A stretch of 64,000 bases of DNA from Puniceicoccaceae bacterium (lineage in GTDB: Bacteria; Verrucomicrobiota; Verrucomicrobiia; Opitutales; JAFGAQ01). Both the position numbers and the translations under genes were made by a program. Location: assembly GCA_028285755.1 (NCBI GenBank), contig JANQOQ010000006.1, forward strand, positions 186,001 to 250,000, in the 5' to 3' direction. Under the pieces are notes generated by a model, which searched no databases, was not told where the DNA came from, and worked only from the letters and a program-made list of their open reading frames with translations. Shown piece after piece: positions 25,280 to 34,204 of this stretch (its first letter is position 1; each line of letters begins with the position of its first letter).

Positions 25280-27298
25280 TTAAGGCCTCGGGCTGTAATA
25301 CTCTTTATAGAGCTTATGCGAAAATTTTTCAGCAAATCCGGGACTTACTAGCCTCGCCATACGGTAACGAACAACGAGTAGGATTACTTGCAAAAATCGC
25401 CTGAATTGAACGCCGCGACTCCATTTGTCCGATGAGGATACTACCTCGTCGCCTAGATAGAGAAATCTCCCTTGCTCTATAATGCGTAAACTCAGTTCCA
25501 CATCTTCCATGAGCGGTTGGGCTGGAAAGCGGGAAATAGGCAGCTTATATGTATCAAAAAATTGAGCTTGGTCTCCAAAGGCGACGCCTCCCAGCGTAGC
25601 TCGCATTTCATTGAGCATCTCCGCCTTGGTGATTAATATCGACTGCGCATCAAAACGTTGACCCAAGGCGCCCCCTACCAAATGAGGATCAGCCTGAAAT
25701 GCGTTTAAAATGGATGAGATGCCGCTGGCAGAAAGCTGACAATCCGCATGTAATATGAGCGCGTAGCGATGCTTACTTTGCGTTAAACCGGCATAAATCT
25801 GCTGGCCGCGCCCTTTATCAGAATGCACTACCTTCGCTCCGAACGACTCTGCAATACTCACGGTTTCATCATTGGAACCCGCGTCAGCGATGATCACTTC
25901 ACCGGGCTGTACCGTTGATTGTCTGATACTCTCAAGTGCCCTGGATAGGTATGCCCCAGCATTAAGAGTAGGAATGATGACGCTCAGGCCTTCGGTTCGC
26001 TCTGGGGTTGAGCGGGCTCTCTTGCGTTTGAATAGACCTCTTAACTCATAAACCCCTATGATCAGCAAGGGGAGCCACATGATCCAGATTTCAGTTTTAG
26101 TTAGACGCCAATAAGTCTCTTCTGCGTGGAGCCAGACACTAAAGTAAATGCCCTGCATCACACTAAAAAGCAGCCATGCAAGCGATGGGCGCAAAGCGAT
26201 AAACGGCAGCAACCAGCTCAAATACCAGAAGTGCACGATGGGGCTGAAAATAAGCAATGCTCCGCACACCCAAATCCAGTCAGACACCCAATCATCTTTC
26301 TTGGACAAGAAAAGCCGAACTGCATAGACGCTCAGAAAACCTGCTAAAACAAACAGGTTGACCAGCTCCCGGTTCCGTGTCCACCGGAAGAGAGGGTCAT
26401 GGACGATCCCATTGAAGCTGCTGCCTCCGCCAAATCCCAGCAAAGCGCTAATCAAGGCAGGCAAATCACCCAAATAGGGCAGGGCGATCAGCAGGGATGC
26501 TCCCGCAAATGCACACATCCCTTTAAAACCCGCTTTCTTAAACAAAAACGGTAGGCCAATCAGCGCTATAATCTTAAACTGAACGGCCATCGCCAGTAAA
26601 GCGCATGCCCATAGAAATCTTTTTTGATCAATCGCCAGAGCGGTAAGCAGCAAAAAGACTACGAGACCGATATCAAAATGGCCTTCAGCCGCAAAGGATG
26701 CCAGAATAACGGGATTAAACGCATAAAACCCTGCCCAGCGAATCGGCAGGCTTCGATTAATCAAAAGCTTAATGATCAATAAGATAGCAGCAATATCCAG
26801 CAGGATAAATATAAGCTTAAAGAAATATGCGTTAGGCCCTGCCACATAGATTACCGCAAAGAGATACTGGGAAAGAGGAGGGTAGGCCGTAAGTCGCTCT
26901 TTATGGTTCATCTGTTCCCAGAGATCGTTCTTGTAAGCGTCATAGTATTCACTCTCCGCCACATCCTGATAGGGGCTTACACCGTCTAAAATCAGGCGCC
27001 CTTCCCATAGGTAACGATAAATATCATCCGAAGGGGCCGCAAAAAACAGACCTACCCGCAATAATACCGAAATACCAATTATGGTTAAGATTTGCCCTCG
27101 AATCTTGCGAATGGCTGGCCAACTAAATACCAGACCAAACATAGCGATACCCAATAAAAAAAAGCAGAGTATACGTGCCTCGGCCGCAGCTGCATAGTGA
27201 TCGGTAACCTGGCCATAATAAGCCGCTGCACCCACAGCAAGGATAAGACTAAGGCCGAATACGATTCGCCTGAGTGCAGCTGTTGGCTGCCTGTTCAC
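25280..27298 (-). CDS. Fusion: GT-C-like membrane glycosyltransferase plus TIGR04283 family GT2 domain
   Basis: The 672-aa protein has two parts. Residues about 1-420 hold roughly 11 membrane segments with a periplasmic loop carrying DIYRYLWEGRLILDGVSPYQ, a GT87/mannosyltransferase-like GT-C signature. Residues about 440-672 form a complete TIGR04283 transferase: LSVIIPTLNAGAYLSRALES, IIADAGSNDETV, KGRGQQIYAGL, ALILHADCQL (DxD-like), FGDQAQFF, PLMEDVELSLRI. TIGR04283 proteins usually stand alone at about 230 aa, so the fusion is unusual. It shares a 4-nt ATGA overlap with the upstream GT2 gene, so coupling is tight. It probably makes and transfers a lipid-linked sugar; the acceptor is unknown. 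Confidence 0.87.
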   Translation of the reverse strand: MNRQPTAALRRIVFGLSLILAVGAAAYYGQVTDHYAAAAEARILCFFLLGIAMFGLVFSWPAIRKIRGQILTIIGISVLLRVGLFFAAPSDDIYRYLWEGRLILDGVSPYQDVAESEYYDAYKNDLWEQMNHKERLTAYPPLSQYLFAVIYVAGPNAYFFKLIFILLDIAAILLIIKLLINRSLPIRWAGFYAFNPVILASFAAEGHFDIGLVVFLLLTALAIDQKRFLWACALLAMAVQFKIIALIGLPFLFKKAGFKGMCAFAGASLLIALPYLGDLPALISALLGFGGGSSFNGIVHDPLFRWTRNRELVNLFVLAGFLSVYAVRLFLSKKDDWVSDWIWVCGALLIFSPIVHFWYLSWLLPFIALRPSLAWLLFSVMQGIYFSVWLHAEETYWRLTKTEIWIMWLPLLIIGVYELRGLFKRKRARSTPERTEGLSVIIPTLNAGAYLSRALESIRQSTVQPGEVIIADAGSNDETVSIAESFGAKVVHSDKGRGQQIYAGLTQSKHRYALILHADCQLSASGISSILNAFQADPHLVGGALGQRFDAQSILITKAEMLNEMRATLGGVAFGDQAQFFDTYKLPISRFPAQPLMEDVELSLRIIEQGRFLYLGDEVVSSSDKWSRGVQFRRFLQVILLVVRYRMARLVSPGFAEKFSHKLYKEYYSPRP

Positions 27299-28803
27299 GC
27301 CTTCAATCGTGTTTCCCGTAGACTGGCAATCCCAACTACGCTATATCCAATGGCGTAAATCACAATAAACGGCCCCAGCGCCAATCGTTCATTTACGAAC
27401 GCTACCCCGAGTGTAAAGAGACAGTACAGACCCAGGGCCACTTCGAGCCAGGGAAGGGCTGTCTTCCCCAGGCTGTAGGATTTGACGGATTGGCTGCCTC
27501 TTTTCGGTGTGCGTACGAAGCCCGATTGTTTGCCCATGAGGGCTTGCATCACCGCATTCGCGTTGGACAGGGATATCCCAAAGCCAAGCAGTATGAGCCC
27601 CGGAAGCCGGCTTAGTGTTGCACCAATACTCAGACTACCAATGGCATGCTGACTGAAAAGGTAAGTCATGCTCGGTCCAAGGGTTGCCAAACCTATCGGT
27701 ACCGCCGCTGCAATCCAAATCCAGGCAGGTAGTCTCGCCTCGGGTATCAATAACAGAGGGAGACACACAATTGCCAGTAAAGTCATTAATAGATGAAGCG
27801 CATAATGGGTCAGATGCACCCAGGACTGTATCTTTTTAAACAGAGGCACCTGCCCGCGAAAAATCGTCGGCATGAGTTTAAGCGCCGTTTGGATCGAACC
27901 CTTTGCCCAGCGAAATTGCTGGCTCTTAAAGGCCGTAAACGAATTCGGTAGCTCAGCCGGCACCACGACATCAAACAGGTAGTGGATTTTCCAGCCCTTG
28001 AGCTGCGAGCGGTAAGACAAATCCAGATCCTCTGTCAGCGTATCGCCTTCCCATCCGCCGGCACGTTCAATGGCCTCTCGTTTCCAGATACCGCAGGTTC
28101 CGTTAAAGTTCAGGAAAAGATCATTCCAGCAGCGCGCCGATTGCTCGATCCCAAAATGCCCGTCAATACCTACCGCAATTGAACGGGTCAGCCAACTCTC
28201 GTTCGCATTCAGATGCCCCCAGCGACACTGCACGAGCCCCACATCCGGCTGTGTTAATAAATGGGGCAGCGCCTTCCGAATAAAATTCGGCTCCGGGACA
28301 AAATCACTGTCAAATACCGCAAAGAACTCTCCATCGGTTTTCGTCATTCCCTCTTTGAGTGCCCCGGCCTTATAGCCGCTACGGTTATCCCTGCGGATAA
28401 CCTGGATATTTACTCCCTTTGACCTCAGTTCTGCAACCGTCTCATCGATGATCTGTACCGTCTCATCATTCGAGTCATCCAGCACCTGAATTTCATGTAA
28501 TTCCGTGGGATAATCAATATTAGCTGCAGCTCTGATGATACGCTCTGCTACATTGACTTCGTTATAGATAGGGAGCTGCGTAACCACTTTGGGCCATTGA
28601 AAATCCGGCTTTTCCATCTCAACCTGAAACGCGAGTTCGCGCTCATGGTCTGTCTGTTTAGCCTGCTTTCTCTTACGCAGAAAACCCGTGATCAGGACAT
28701 AATTATTGAGCCCATAGATCAATAGGGAGCAGCAAATTACTGCATAAATACCCCACAGGCTATAGATAACTATACTCGATGTATCTGACTCCAATAACAT
28801 CAT
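27295..28803 (-). CDS. Processive-type family 2 glycosyltransferase (cellulose synthase/CslA-like)
   Basis: The 502-aa membrane protein has an N-terminal membrane segment (about 8-35) and a GT2 domain (about 72-310) with VTQLPIYNEVNVAERII, QVLDDSNDET, the DxD-like FAVFDSDFVP, the acceptor TEDLDLSYRSQLKGW and the processivity motif QQFRWAKGS. Four or more C-terminal membrane segments follow (about 330-500). This layout is shared by BcsA-like enzymes and plant CslA/CslC. It uses a nucleotide sugar in the cytoplasm and extends or transfers to a lipid or polymer. It lies third in the minus-strand run, 45 nt after the flavoprotein gene, and overlaps the next start by 4 nt. The product sugar cannot be read. 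Confidence 0.9.
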   Translation of the reverse strand: MMLLESDTSSIVIYSLWGIYAVICCSLLIYGLNNYVLITGFLRKRKQAKQTDHERELAFQVEMEKPDFQWPKVVTQLPIYNEVNVAERIIRAAANIDYPTELHEIQVLDDSNDETVQIIDETVAELRSKGVNIQVIRRDNRSGYKAGALKEGMTKTDGEFFAVFDSDFVPEPNFIRKALPHLLTQPDVGLVQCRWGHLNANESWLTRSIAVGIDGHFGIEQSARCWNDLFLNFNGTCGIWKREAIERAGGWEGDTLTEDLDLSYRSQLKGWKIHYLFDVVVPAELPNSFTAFKSQQFRWAKGSIQTALKLMPTIFRGQVPLFKKIQSWVHLTHYALHLLMTLLAIVCLPLLLIPEARLPAWIWIAAAVPIGLATLGPSMTYLFSQHAIGSLSIGATLSRLPGLILLGFGISLSNANAVMQALMGKQSGFVRTPKRGSQSVKSYSLGKTALPWLEVALGLYCLFTLGVAFVNERLALGPFIVIYAIGYSVVGIASLRETRLKA

Positions 28804-28848
28804 CCCAACATAACTCCGCGCTTCAACTTACCCTCAAAGAATCTGAAA

Positions 28849-31152
28849 TCAACTCACTTTTTTAGCAGCCGTCTGCATGTAATCGTCCAACGGTGTATTT
28901 GCGAGCTCCGCTTCCTGCATTTGGACCGGTGAAGCCCATAGTCTGTCCAGCACAGGATTCCCCTTTTTATCGTAATGACCAAAATTCAAAACACCGGTTG
29001 GGCAGATTTGCACACAAGCCGAACAACGCACACACTCGGGATCTTCCATACCCAGGCCCTTATTCGCAAAGTTCATGATATCAATCCCCTGATGACAGAC
29101 CGAGGTGCAGGCATTGCAAGAAATGCACTTCTTCTTGTCCGCAAAAATACGAAATTTGCTGAAGCGCGCATAGATGTGCATGAGTGCTGCCAATGGACAC
29201 GCGAAACGACACCAGGCTCGCCCGGAAAAGTGAAAATAAACTCCGTAGCCGATTACCCCGGCAAGCCAGAGATCCACGACATACTTATAGTTGATGAGCG
29301 GGAACTGGGCGAGGGCATAATTGAAGGAGCTCTCAAAGGGCCCTCCGGCGGTCCATCCCAGGATACGCCAGGCCATTAATATCAAAGCGACCAGCAAGAT
29401 ATACTGGCCGACCATATTCACCTTGTTCCAGAACATCCCGTGCGGCATTTTGTGGCGATGCTTATCGCCCAGAGTCTCTGCCATAGCCCCACAGCTGCAG
29501 ATCCAACCACAATAGGCACCTTTACCCCAGCGATAAATAATCAATGGAATGATCACAAAGGTCTGGAGCGTACCCAAGACCAGCCAACCCCAAAGGGGCT
29601 GATCCGTGAAGAAATTAAACACAAATAGTGGCCAGGCGAGTATGAACCCAAATGCACGCCAGTATTGATCGGGCTCCGTGCCCGGCCCATTGGAGAGGAA
29701 GGTCATGCCAAACCACTCACCAATGCCTCCTGAGGTAAATACACCGTTTGCGCCCATCCAGGGAAAGACCACATAGGGCAAAAGGAATAACGGGATCACC
29801 TGGATCGCCGTAAGCGTAACCGTCTGCCGCGTCACATAAGGGGTTTTCCTCCGTTGAATCCGCTTGATCCCGAATACCAATATGACCACCGAGTAGGCGA
29901 ACGCATACCAGAAATCGGGCCGTGTTTTCGCAATATCACTGACAATTTGGACAAGCGAGCCCTCCTGCCCGAATCGGGGGAGATTGAATGGAAACCACCC
30001 CAGGTTCTGAAAGATTACCCATAGATTCGTATTCGGAATACCCAGAAGATTCGTATAGCCTTTCCAGTGGTAAATGAAGGTGAAAACAAGTATGGCAAAG
30101 GTGAAAGTCGCCCAGAATTTGAAGTTGCGGTCCCCAATGATGGAAATCCGGGAGCGACGAAAAAAGTCCAATGGTGGTTCCCGCCCGATAAGGATGAAGG
30201 TCTGATCATTTTGCAGCTCAATGTCACAGTTTTCATCATCGCAGAGCACTACCTTATCTTCTGCGATATCCTGCACATTGGTGCCCATGTAGAGCGTAAG
30301 TTTACCCGCCTCTGATAAGGCTTTGATGCGCTCCACATTTTCCGGCTTGGGTCGCTGAAAGTCGGGTTTACGGTAACTCAATGAGGTATTGGCACCGACT
30401 TCTGCCAGTGAAATTGCTGCTTCGAGTGCGGAATCTCCGCCTCCCACTACCAATACATTCTGCCCGGCATACTCCGTAGCATCGATCAAACGGTTGGATA
30501 CTTTACCCAGGTTCTCACCGGGCACATTCAATTTACGGAAATTACCCGTACGTCCGATGGCCACCACTACCCGTTGAGCCTTGATCGGCTCCGCACCTTT
30601 CTTTTTCAGCCTGAGCTCGAGGTAGTTCTTTACCGGAACGACCTCAGTCACTTCGGCCGTTTGGGGTTCGATTCCATGCTCAACCCGCTGTTGCTCAAGC
30701 TCTACCAGAAGGTCTTCCTTCACATCGGATTTGAAACGCATCTCCCCGGCAGGAGTCATGTCAGTTGGGTAGGTGTAAATCGGCTTCTTGCGGGGAAAAT
30801 TCTTAATCGTCGAAAATGACTCCTGTGACTCCAGAAGCACATAGGAGAGGCCTGCCTTCTTCGCCTCAATGGCGGCGGAAATCCCCGAAACACCCGCACC
30901 GATAATCGCAATATCCACACCTCCATCAATAGCTCCGGGCTTAAAATCACTTTCGTTACGGAAGGCATTGACCGCCTTCGCACCGGTATCTGCGGAGAAC
31001 TTCAGCAAAGGCACTCCGGTCAAGTCACCGACTATGCGGACTCCCTTTACATTACTGGAACCATCCGGGTTAACGACTGGATTCTTTTCGACTTGTCCCG
31101 ATGGCCACTGCGTATGCAGCCAGTGGGTATACTGATAGAGCAACTTGAACAT
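28849..31152 (-). CDS. FAD-dependent oxidoreductase fused to NapH/CcoG-like polyferredoxin
   Basis: The 767-aa fusion begins with a family-specific lead (YQYTHWLHTQWPSGQVEKNP, VVGDLTG-like VRIVGDLTGVPLLKFS). A thioredoxin-reductase-like two-Rossmann module follows, with FAD site IIGAGVSGISAA (about 83-94) and NAD(P) site VLVVGGGDSALEA (about 236-248). About six membrane segments come next, with NapH/CcoG cysteine motifs YCGWICSCG and WCRFACPLAAL. Two 4Fe-4S ferredoxin motifs close it (CISCNACTSVC and CVRCSACVQICP). It would pass electrons from NAD(P)H through flavin and iron-sulfur centres to or across the membrane. It is 35 nt after the DUF547 gene and 45 nt before the GT2 gene. The electron acceptor is unknown. 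Confidence 0.9.
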   Translation of the reverse strand: MFKLLYQYTHWLHTQWPSGQVEKNPVVNPDGSSNVKGVRIVGDLTGVPLLKFSADTGAKAVNAFRNESDFKPGAIDGGVDIAIIGAGVSGISAAIEAKKAGLSYVLLESQESFSTIKNFPRKKPIYTYPTDMTPAGEMRFKSDVKEDLLVELEQQRVEHGIEPQTAEVTEVVPVKNYLELRLKKKGAEPIKAQRVVVAIGRTGNFRKLNVPGENLGKVSNRLIDATEYAGQNVLVVGGGDSALEAAISLAEVGANTSLSYRKPDFQRPKPENVERIKALSEAGKLTLYMGTNVQDIAEDKVVLCDDENCDIELQNDQTFILIGREPPLDFFRRSRISIIGDRNFKFWATFTFAILVFTFIYHWKGYTNLLGIPNTNLWVIFQNLGWFPFNLPRFGQEGSLVQIVSDIAKTRPDFWYAFAYSVVILVFGIKRIQRRKTPYVTRQTVTLTAIQVIPLFLLPYVVFPWMGANGVFTSGGIGEWFGMTFLSNGPGTEPDQYWRAFGFILAWPLFVFNFFTDQPLWGWLVLGTLQTFVIIPLIIYRWGKGAYCGWICSCGAMAETLGDKHRHKMPHGMFWNKVNMVGQYILLVALILMAWRILGWTAGGPFESSFNYALAQFPLINYKYVVDLWLAGVIGYGVYFHFSGRAWCRFACPLAALMHIYARFSKFRIFADKKKCISCNACTSVCHQGIDIMNFANKGLGMEDPECVRCSACVQICPTGVLNFGHYDKKGNPVLDRLWASPVQMQEAELANTPLDDYMQTAAKKVS

Positions 31153-31187
31153 AACAACAACAATAACAACGCGAGTCTTTTAAAAGA

Positions 31188-31937
31188 TTATTTGGGCGCA
31201 TTCAACGCCCAATCATATTCCTGAAAGCTTACCTTCCATCGGGTTTTGAGTTTATCTTCCCGATATTGGTTTAAGTATTTGAGAGGGTTATTTCCGGGGA
31301 AGTCATCCGCATACCAGTCGAATAACGCACTCACCGAGTAACTCTTGGAGGATGAGCCCCGGATCACCGCTCGATCCGAATTTGCAAACAACCGGGTTTG
31401 TTCCTCAAGCTGTTCCTCCAGCTTGTCTGCGCTAAAAGGTTCCGCTCGCAGGGGAGGGCAGCTTTCGCTCGCGCAATTCACAGCAAAGTGAATGCGCGGG
31501 TCATCCCACTGGGTTAATAAAATATCCTTTTCCACATTATCCAGGGATAGCATTTTCCCCGCCAGGGATATGAAAGGCTCCTTAAATACACCAAAATCAG
31601 GTGCAATATCCGTCACACTCTTAACCGAGTAGTGCCGAAACACTATTTGGATCATGGCAGCATTGTAGGTATTAATATAGAGCGCCATCTGCTCATCACG
31701 GCTGAGGCCATCAATATCTACCTCGGCCAGAGCATTCACGTAAGTATCCAAAGCTGCCAGATCTTCCTTATTTTTATACCATTCTTCATAATTCACATAG
31801 TCTCCCTCTACATATTTTGACAGCAGATCCGCATAAAGCATTGTCGCATCTGAAAACGAAATATCCTCTTTTGCGTAGCCTTGCAAAGTCGCCCAAACCA
31901 GTCCCAGGATTAATAAAGTGGGTGAGAATATTTTCAT
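31188..31937 (-). CDS. DUF547 domain-containing secreted protein
   Basis: The 249-aa protein has a signal peptide (MKIFSPTLLILGLVWATLQG) and the DUF547 core: LYINTYNAAMIQIVFRHY, DPRIHFAVNCASESCPPL with its invariant HFAxNC-like and SCPxL segments, and a later SVSALFDWYADDF. The Cys-His arrangement recalls a papain or transglutaminase-like fold, but DUF547 function is not established. It is the first gene of the five-gene minus-strand run. DUF547 genes recur near arsenosugar-type clusters (from memory), which fits the TIGR04282 and TIGR04283 neighbours. Confidence 0.9.
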   Translation of the reverse strand: MKIFSPTLLILGLVWATLQGYAKEDISFSDATMLYADLLSKYVEGDYVNYEEWYKNKEDLAALDTYVNALAEVDIDGLSRDEQMALYINTYNAAMIQIVFRHYSVKSVTDIAPDFGVFKEPFISLAGKMLSLDNVEKDILLTQWDDPRIHFAVNCASESCPPLRAEPFSADKLEEQLEEQTRLFANSDRAVIRGSSSKSYSVSALFDWYADDFPGNNPLKYLNQYREDKLKTRWKVSFQEYDWALNAPK

Positions 31938-32092
31938 TACTATGTGATTTTTAAGTAGGTTGTTCGTTTGGCTTAATTAACTAACAAGACGACTCAAGGG
32001 GGTATGCGACTGCGTTTAAGTTGAATTCGCCCGTTCTCATGTAAGTTTTCGAGCACTCACTACGTCTTATTATCCGCAAGGAAATTTAAATC

Positions 32093-32680
32093 ATGAAAAC
32101 GGACGGAAACGCTACACGGGGATCAAATATCAAAACGGCCATAGGCATAATGTTTATGGGGCTTTCTGCTGTTTTTTGGGGAGGATGTCAGTCTATGTCA
32201 AAGATGGAACCAATACGCACGGAAAGCCAGGTCAATTTAGAACGTTTTATGGGAGACTGGTATGTGATCGCAGCCATTCCGATTTTCCTTGAGAAAAACG
32301 CATACAATGGCCTTGAACATTATGAGCTCGCCGAGGATGGCCGAATATTAACCACTTATACCTACAACAATAAGGGTTTTGACGGGGAGCTGAAGGAGCA
32401 TAATCCGGTCGGTTTTGTTAGAGATGATGGATCCAATGCAATCTGGGGCATGCAGTTTATCTGGCCGATCAAGGCTGAATATCGCATCGTATATCTGGAT
32501 GATGATTATACGGAAACTATCATTGGTCGCACCAAACGGGACTATGTGTGGATCATGGCACGCGAACCGATCATCAGCGATGAAAGCTACCGTAAGCTGG
32601 TGGGTATCGTAGAAGAAGAGGGCTACGATATCAGCAAATTGCGCAAAGTTCCCCAGCAACCACTCGCAGAACGCAGCTAG
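32093..32680 (+). CDS. Lipocalin (Blc-like outer-membrane lipoprotein)
   Basis: The 195-aa protein is a bacterial lipocalin of the Blc type, a small lipid-binding beta-barrel. Seen: the GxW-bearing segment ERFMGDWYVIAAIP, a hydrophobic lead with a Cys at residue 32 (AVFWGGCQSM) that may be a lipobox although Trp at -3 is unusual, YRIVYLDDDYTETIIGRTKR, and VWIMAREPIISDESY. AAGGAAA before the ATG is a ribosome site. Blc lipocalins store or move lysophospholipids or fatty acids in stationary phase. The stop codon overlaps the convergent DUF1501 gene by 4 nt (CTAG). The gap before it (31938-32092) shows nothing else. Confidence 0.92.
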   Translation: MKTDGNATRGSNIKTAIGIMFMGLSAVFWGGCQSMSKMEPIRTESQVNLERFMGDWYVIAAIPIFLEKNAYNGLEHYELAEDGRILTTYTYNNKGFDGELKEHNPVGFVRDDGSNAIWGMQFIWPIKAEYRIVYLDDDYTETIIGRTKRDYVWIMAREPIISDESYRKLVGIVEEEGYDISKLRKVPQQPLAERS

Positions 32681-34191
32681 GCCAGTACATCCTTTACCAC
32701 GTGACCATGCACATTGGTCAGACGTCTCTCAATGCCATTATGGTAATAGGAGAGCCGCTCATGATCCAAACCCAATAAGTGCAAGATAGTTGCATTGAAA
32801 TCGTAGATCGTTGTTTTACCTTCAGCGACATCAAAACCGAATTCATCACTCTGGCCATAGGCGAATCCCGGCTTCACCCCTGCACCCATCATAAAGCTCG
32901 TGAATGCATTGGGATTATGATCCCGACCGGTGCTATTTGCCTGCAGGAACGGCATACGCCCGAATTCCGTGCACCATACAACCAGCGTGCGATCCAGTAA
33001 GCCACGGCGTTTTAAATCAGTCAGCAGAGCGGCTGTAGGCTGGTCCATGATATCGGCTTGTTTGCCATGAGTCTCCAGAATGCGATCGTGTGAATCCCAG
33101 TTGCGGTTACCATTACCTCCTGCAGCATCGGAACCATTGAAAAGCTGCACACAGCGCACTCCCTTCTCAATAAGACGTCGCGCCAGTATGCAGTTACGTG
33201 CATAGTCTGACTTCACCGCGTTATTACTGTCTACACCATACTCCTTCAGAATAAACTCAGGCTCATTGCGCACTTCAGTAATCTCAGGGATGGACATCTG
33301 CATTTTACCCGCAAGCTCGTAGCTAGCGATGCGTGCAGCCAGCTCACTGTCGCCCGGATACTTTTCGAGGTGCTTATCGTTGAGTTTGCGCAGTAAATCG
33401 ATGGTCTGTTGCTGGCTTTTACCCTTAAATGTATCGGGAGTCATCAAATTGGCGGGAGGAGCTGATGCACTGAAATCCGTTCCCTGGAATGCTGCCGGCA
33501 GGAAGCCGTTACCCCAATTGTTTTTACCGGAGCGGGGTTTACCCCGGGGATCATTAATCGCCACATAAGCAGGCAATTCCTGATTTTCCGTACCAAGAGC
33601 GTAAGTGATCCACGCGCCAATCGACGGGAAACCCTGAAACGTGAAGCCTGTAGACATGAAGTTCTCTGCAGTCGGGTGGGCACTCGTATCACTGCTAAGC
33701 GCATGAAAAAAGCAGAAATCATCTACAAGGTTGCCCAAATTTGGAACCAGGTCGGAAACCATTTTTCCGGATTCACCCCTCGGCTTAAAATCCCAGAAAG
33801 GTTTGGCAATATTACCCGAGGGGCCCTCAAAAGTCACGGCAGGCAAACCGGGTGGTTTATCTCCATGGTATTTATACAGTTCCGGTTTATAATCAAAGGT
33901 ATCCAGATGGCTGACAGCCCCGGCACAGAATATGATCAATATCTGGTCTGCAGCTCCTGCAAAATGGGGTTGCCGCGATGCATAAGGGTTATTCGCATCG
34001 ATATCCGGGCGTATGGGAGTTTTCTCACTGGAAAGGCCTGCAATCTCGGCAGCCATCAATCCGTCTTTAGCCAACAAATCTACAAGAGAGAGCCCACCTG
34101 CCATACTCACCATCTCGCCGAGAAACTTCCTGCGATCCAGAAACTGCTTACCAAAGGGGCTGATATTGGATGGGTCTTTAGATTCGCTCAT
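32677..34191 (-). CDS. DUF1501 domain-containing protein
   Basis: The protein is 504 aa from ATG 34191. A 20-residue longer frame starts at a TTG inside the upstream gene, so it was rejected. A Tat-like lead (LDRRKFLGEMVSMAGGLSLV) comes first. The DUF1501 (sulfatase/phosphatase clan) core includes AVSHLDTFDYKPELYKYHG, FKPRGESGKMVSDLVPNLG, the WDSHD metal-type site and VVWCTEFGRMPF with GRDHNPNAF. It pairs with the DUF1549/DUF1553 cytochrome gene just upstream (13-nt gap), an arrangement found repeatedly in Planctomycetes and Verrucomicrobia and of unproven function. It is periplasmic by signal. Confidence 0.94.
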   Translation of the reverse strand: MSESKDPSNISPFGKQFLDRRKFLGEMVSMAGGLSLVDLLAKDGLMAAEIAGLSSEKTPIRPDIDANNPYASRQPHFAGAADQILIIFCAGAVSHLDTFDYKPELYKYHGDKPPGLPAVTFEGPSGNIAKPFWDFKPRGESGKMVSDLVPNLGNLVDDFCFFHALSSDTSAHPTAENFMSTGFTFQGFPSIGAWITYALGTENQELPAYVAINDPRGKPRSGKNNWGNGFLPAAFQGTDFSASAPPANLMTPDTFKGKSQQQTIDLLRKLNDKHLEKYPGDSELAARIASYELAGKMQMSIPEITEVRNEPEFILKEYGVDSNNAVKSDYARNCILARRLIEKGVRCVQLFNGSDAAGGNGNRNWDSHDRILETHGKQADIMDQPTAALLTDLKRRGLLDRTLVVWCTEFGRMPFLQANSTGRDHNPNAFTSFMMGAGVKPGFAYGQSDEFGFDVAEGKTTIYDFNATILHLLGLDHERLSYYHNGIERRLTNVHGHVVKDVLA

Positions 34192-34204
34192 ATTCAATAA
34201 TGGG

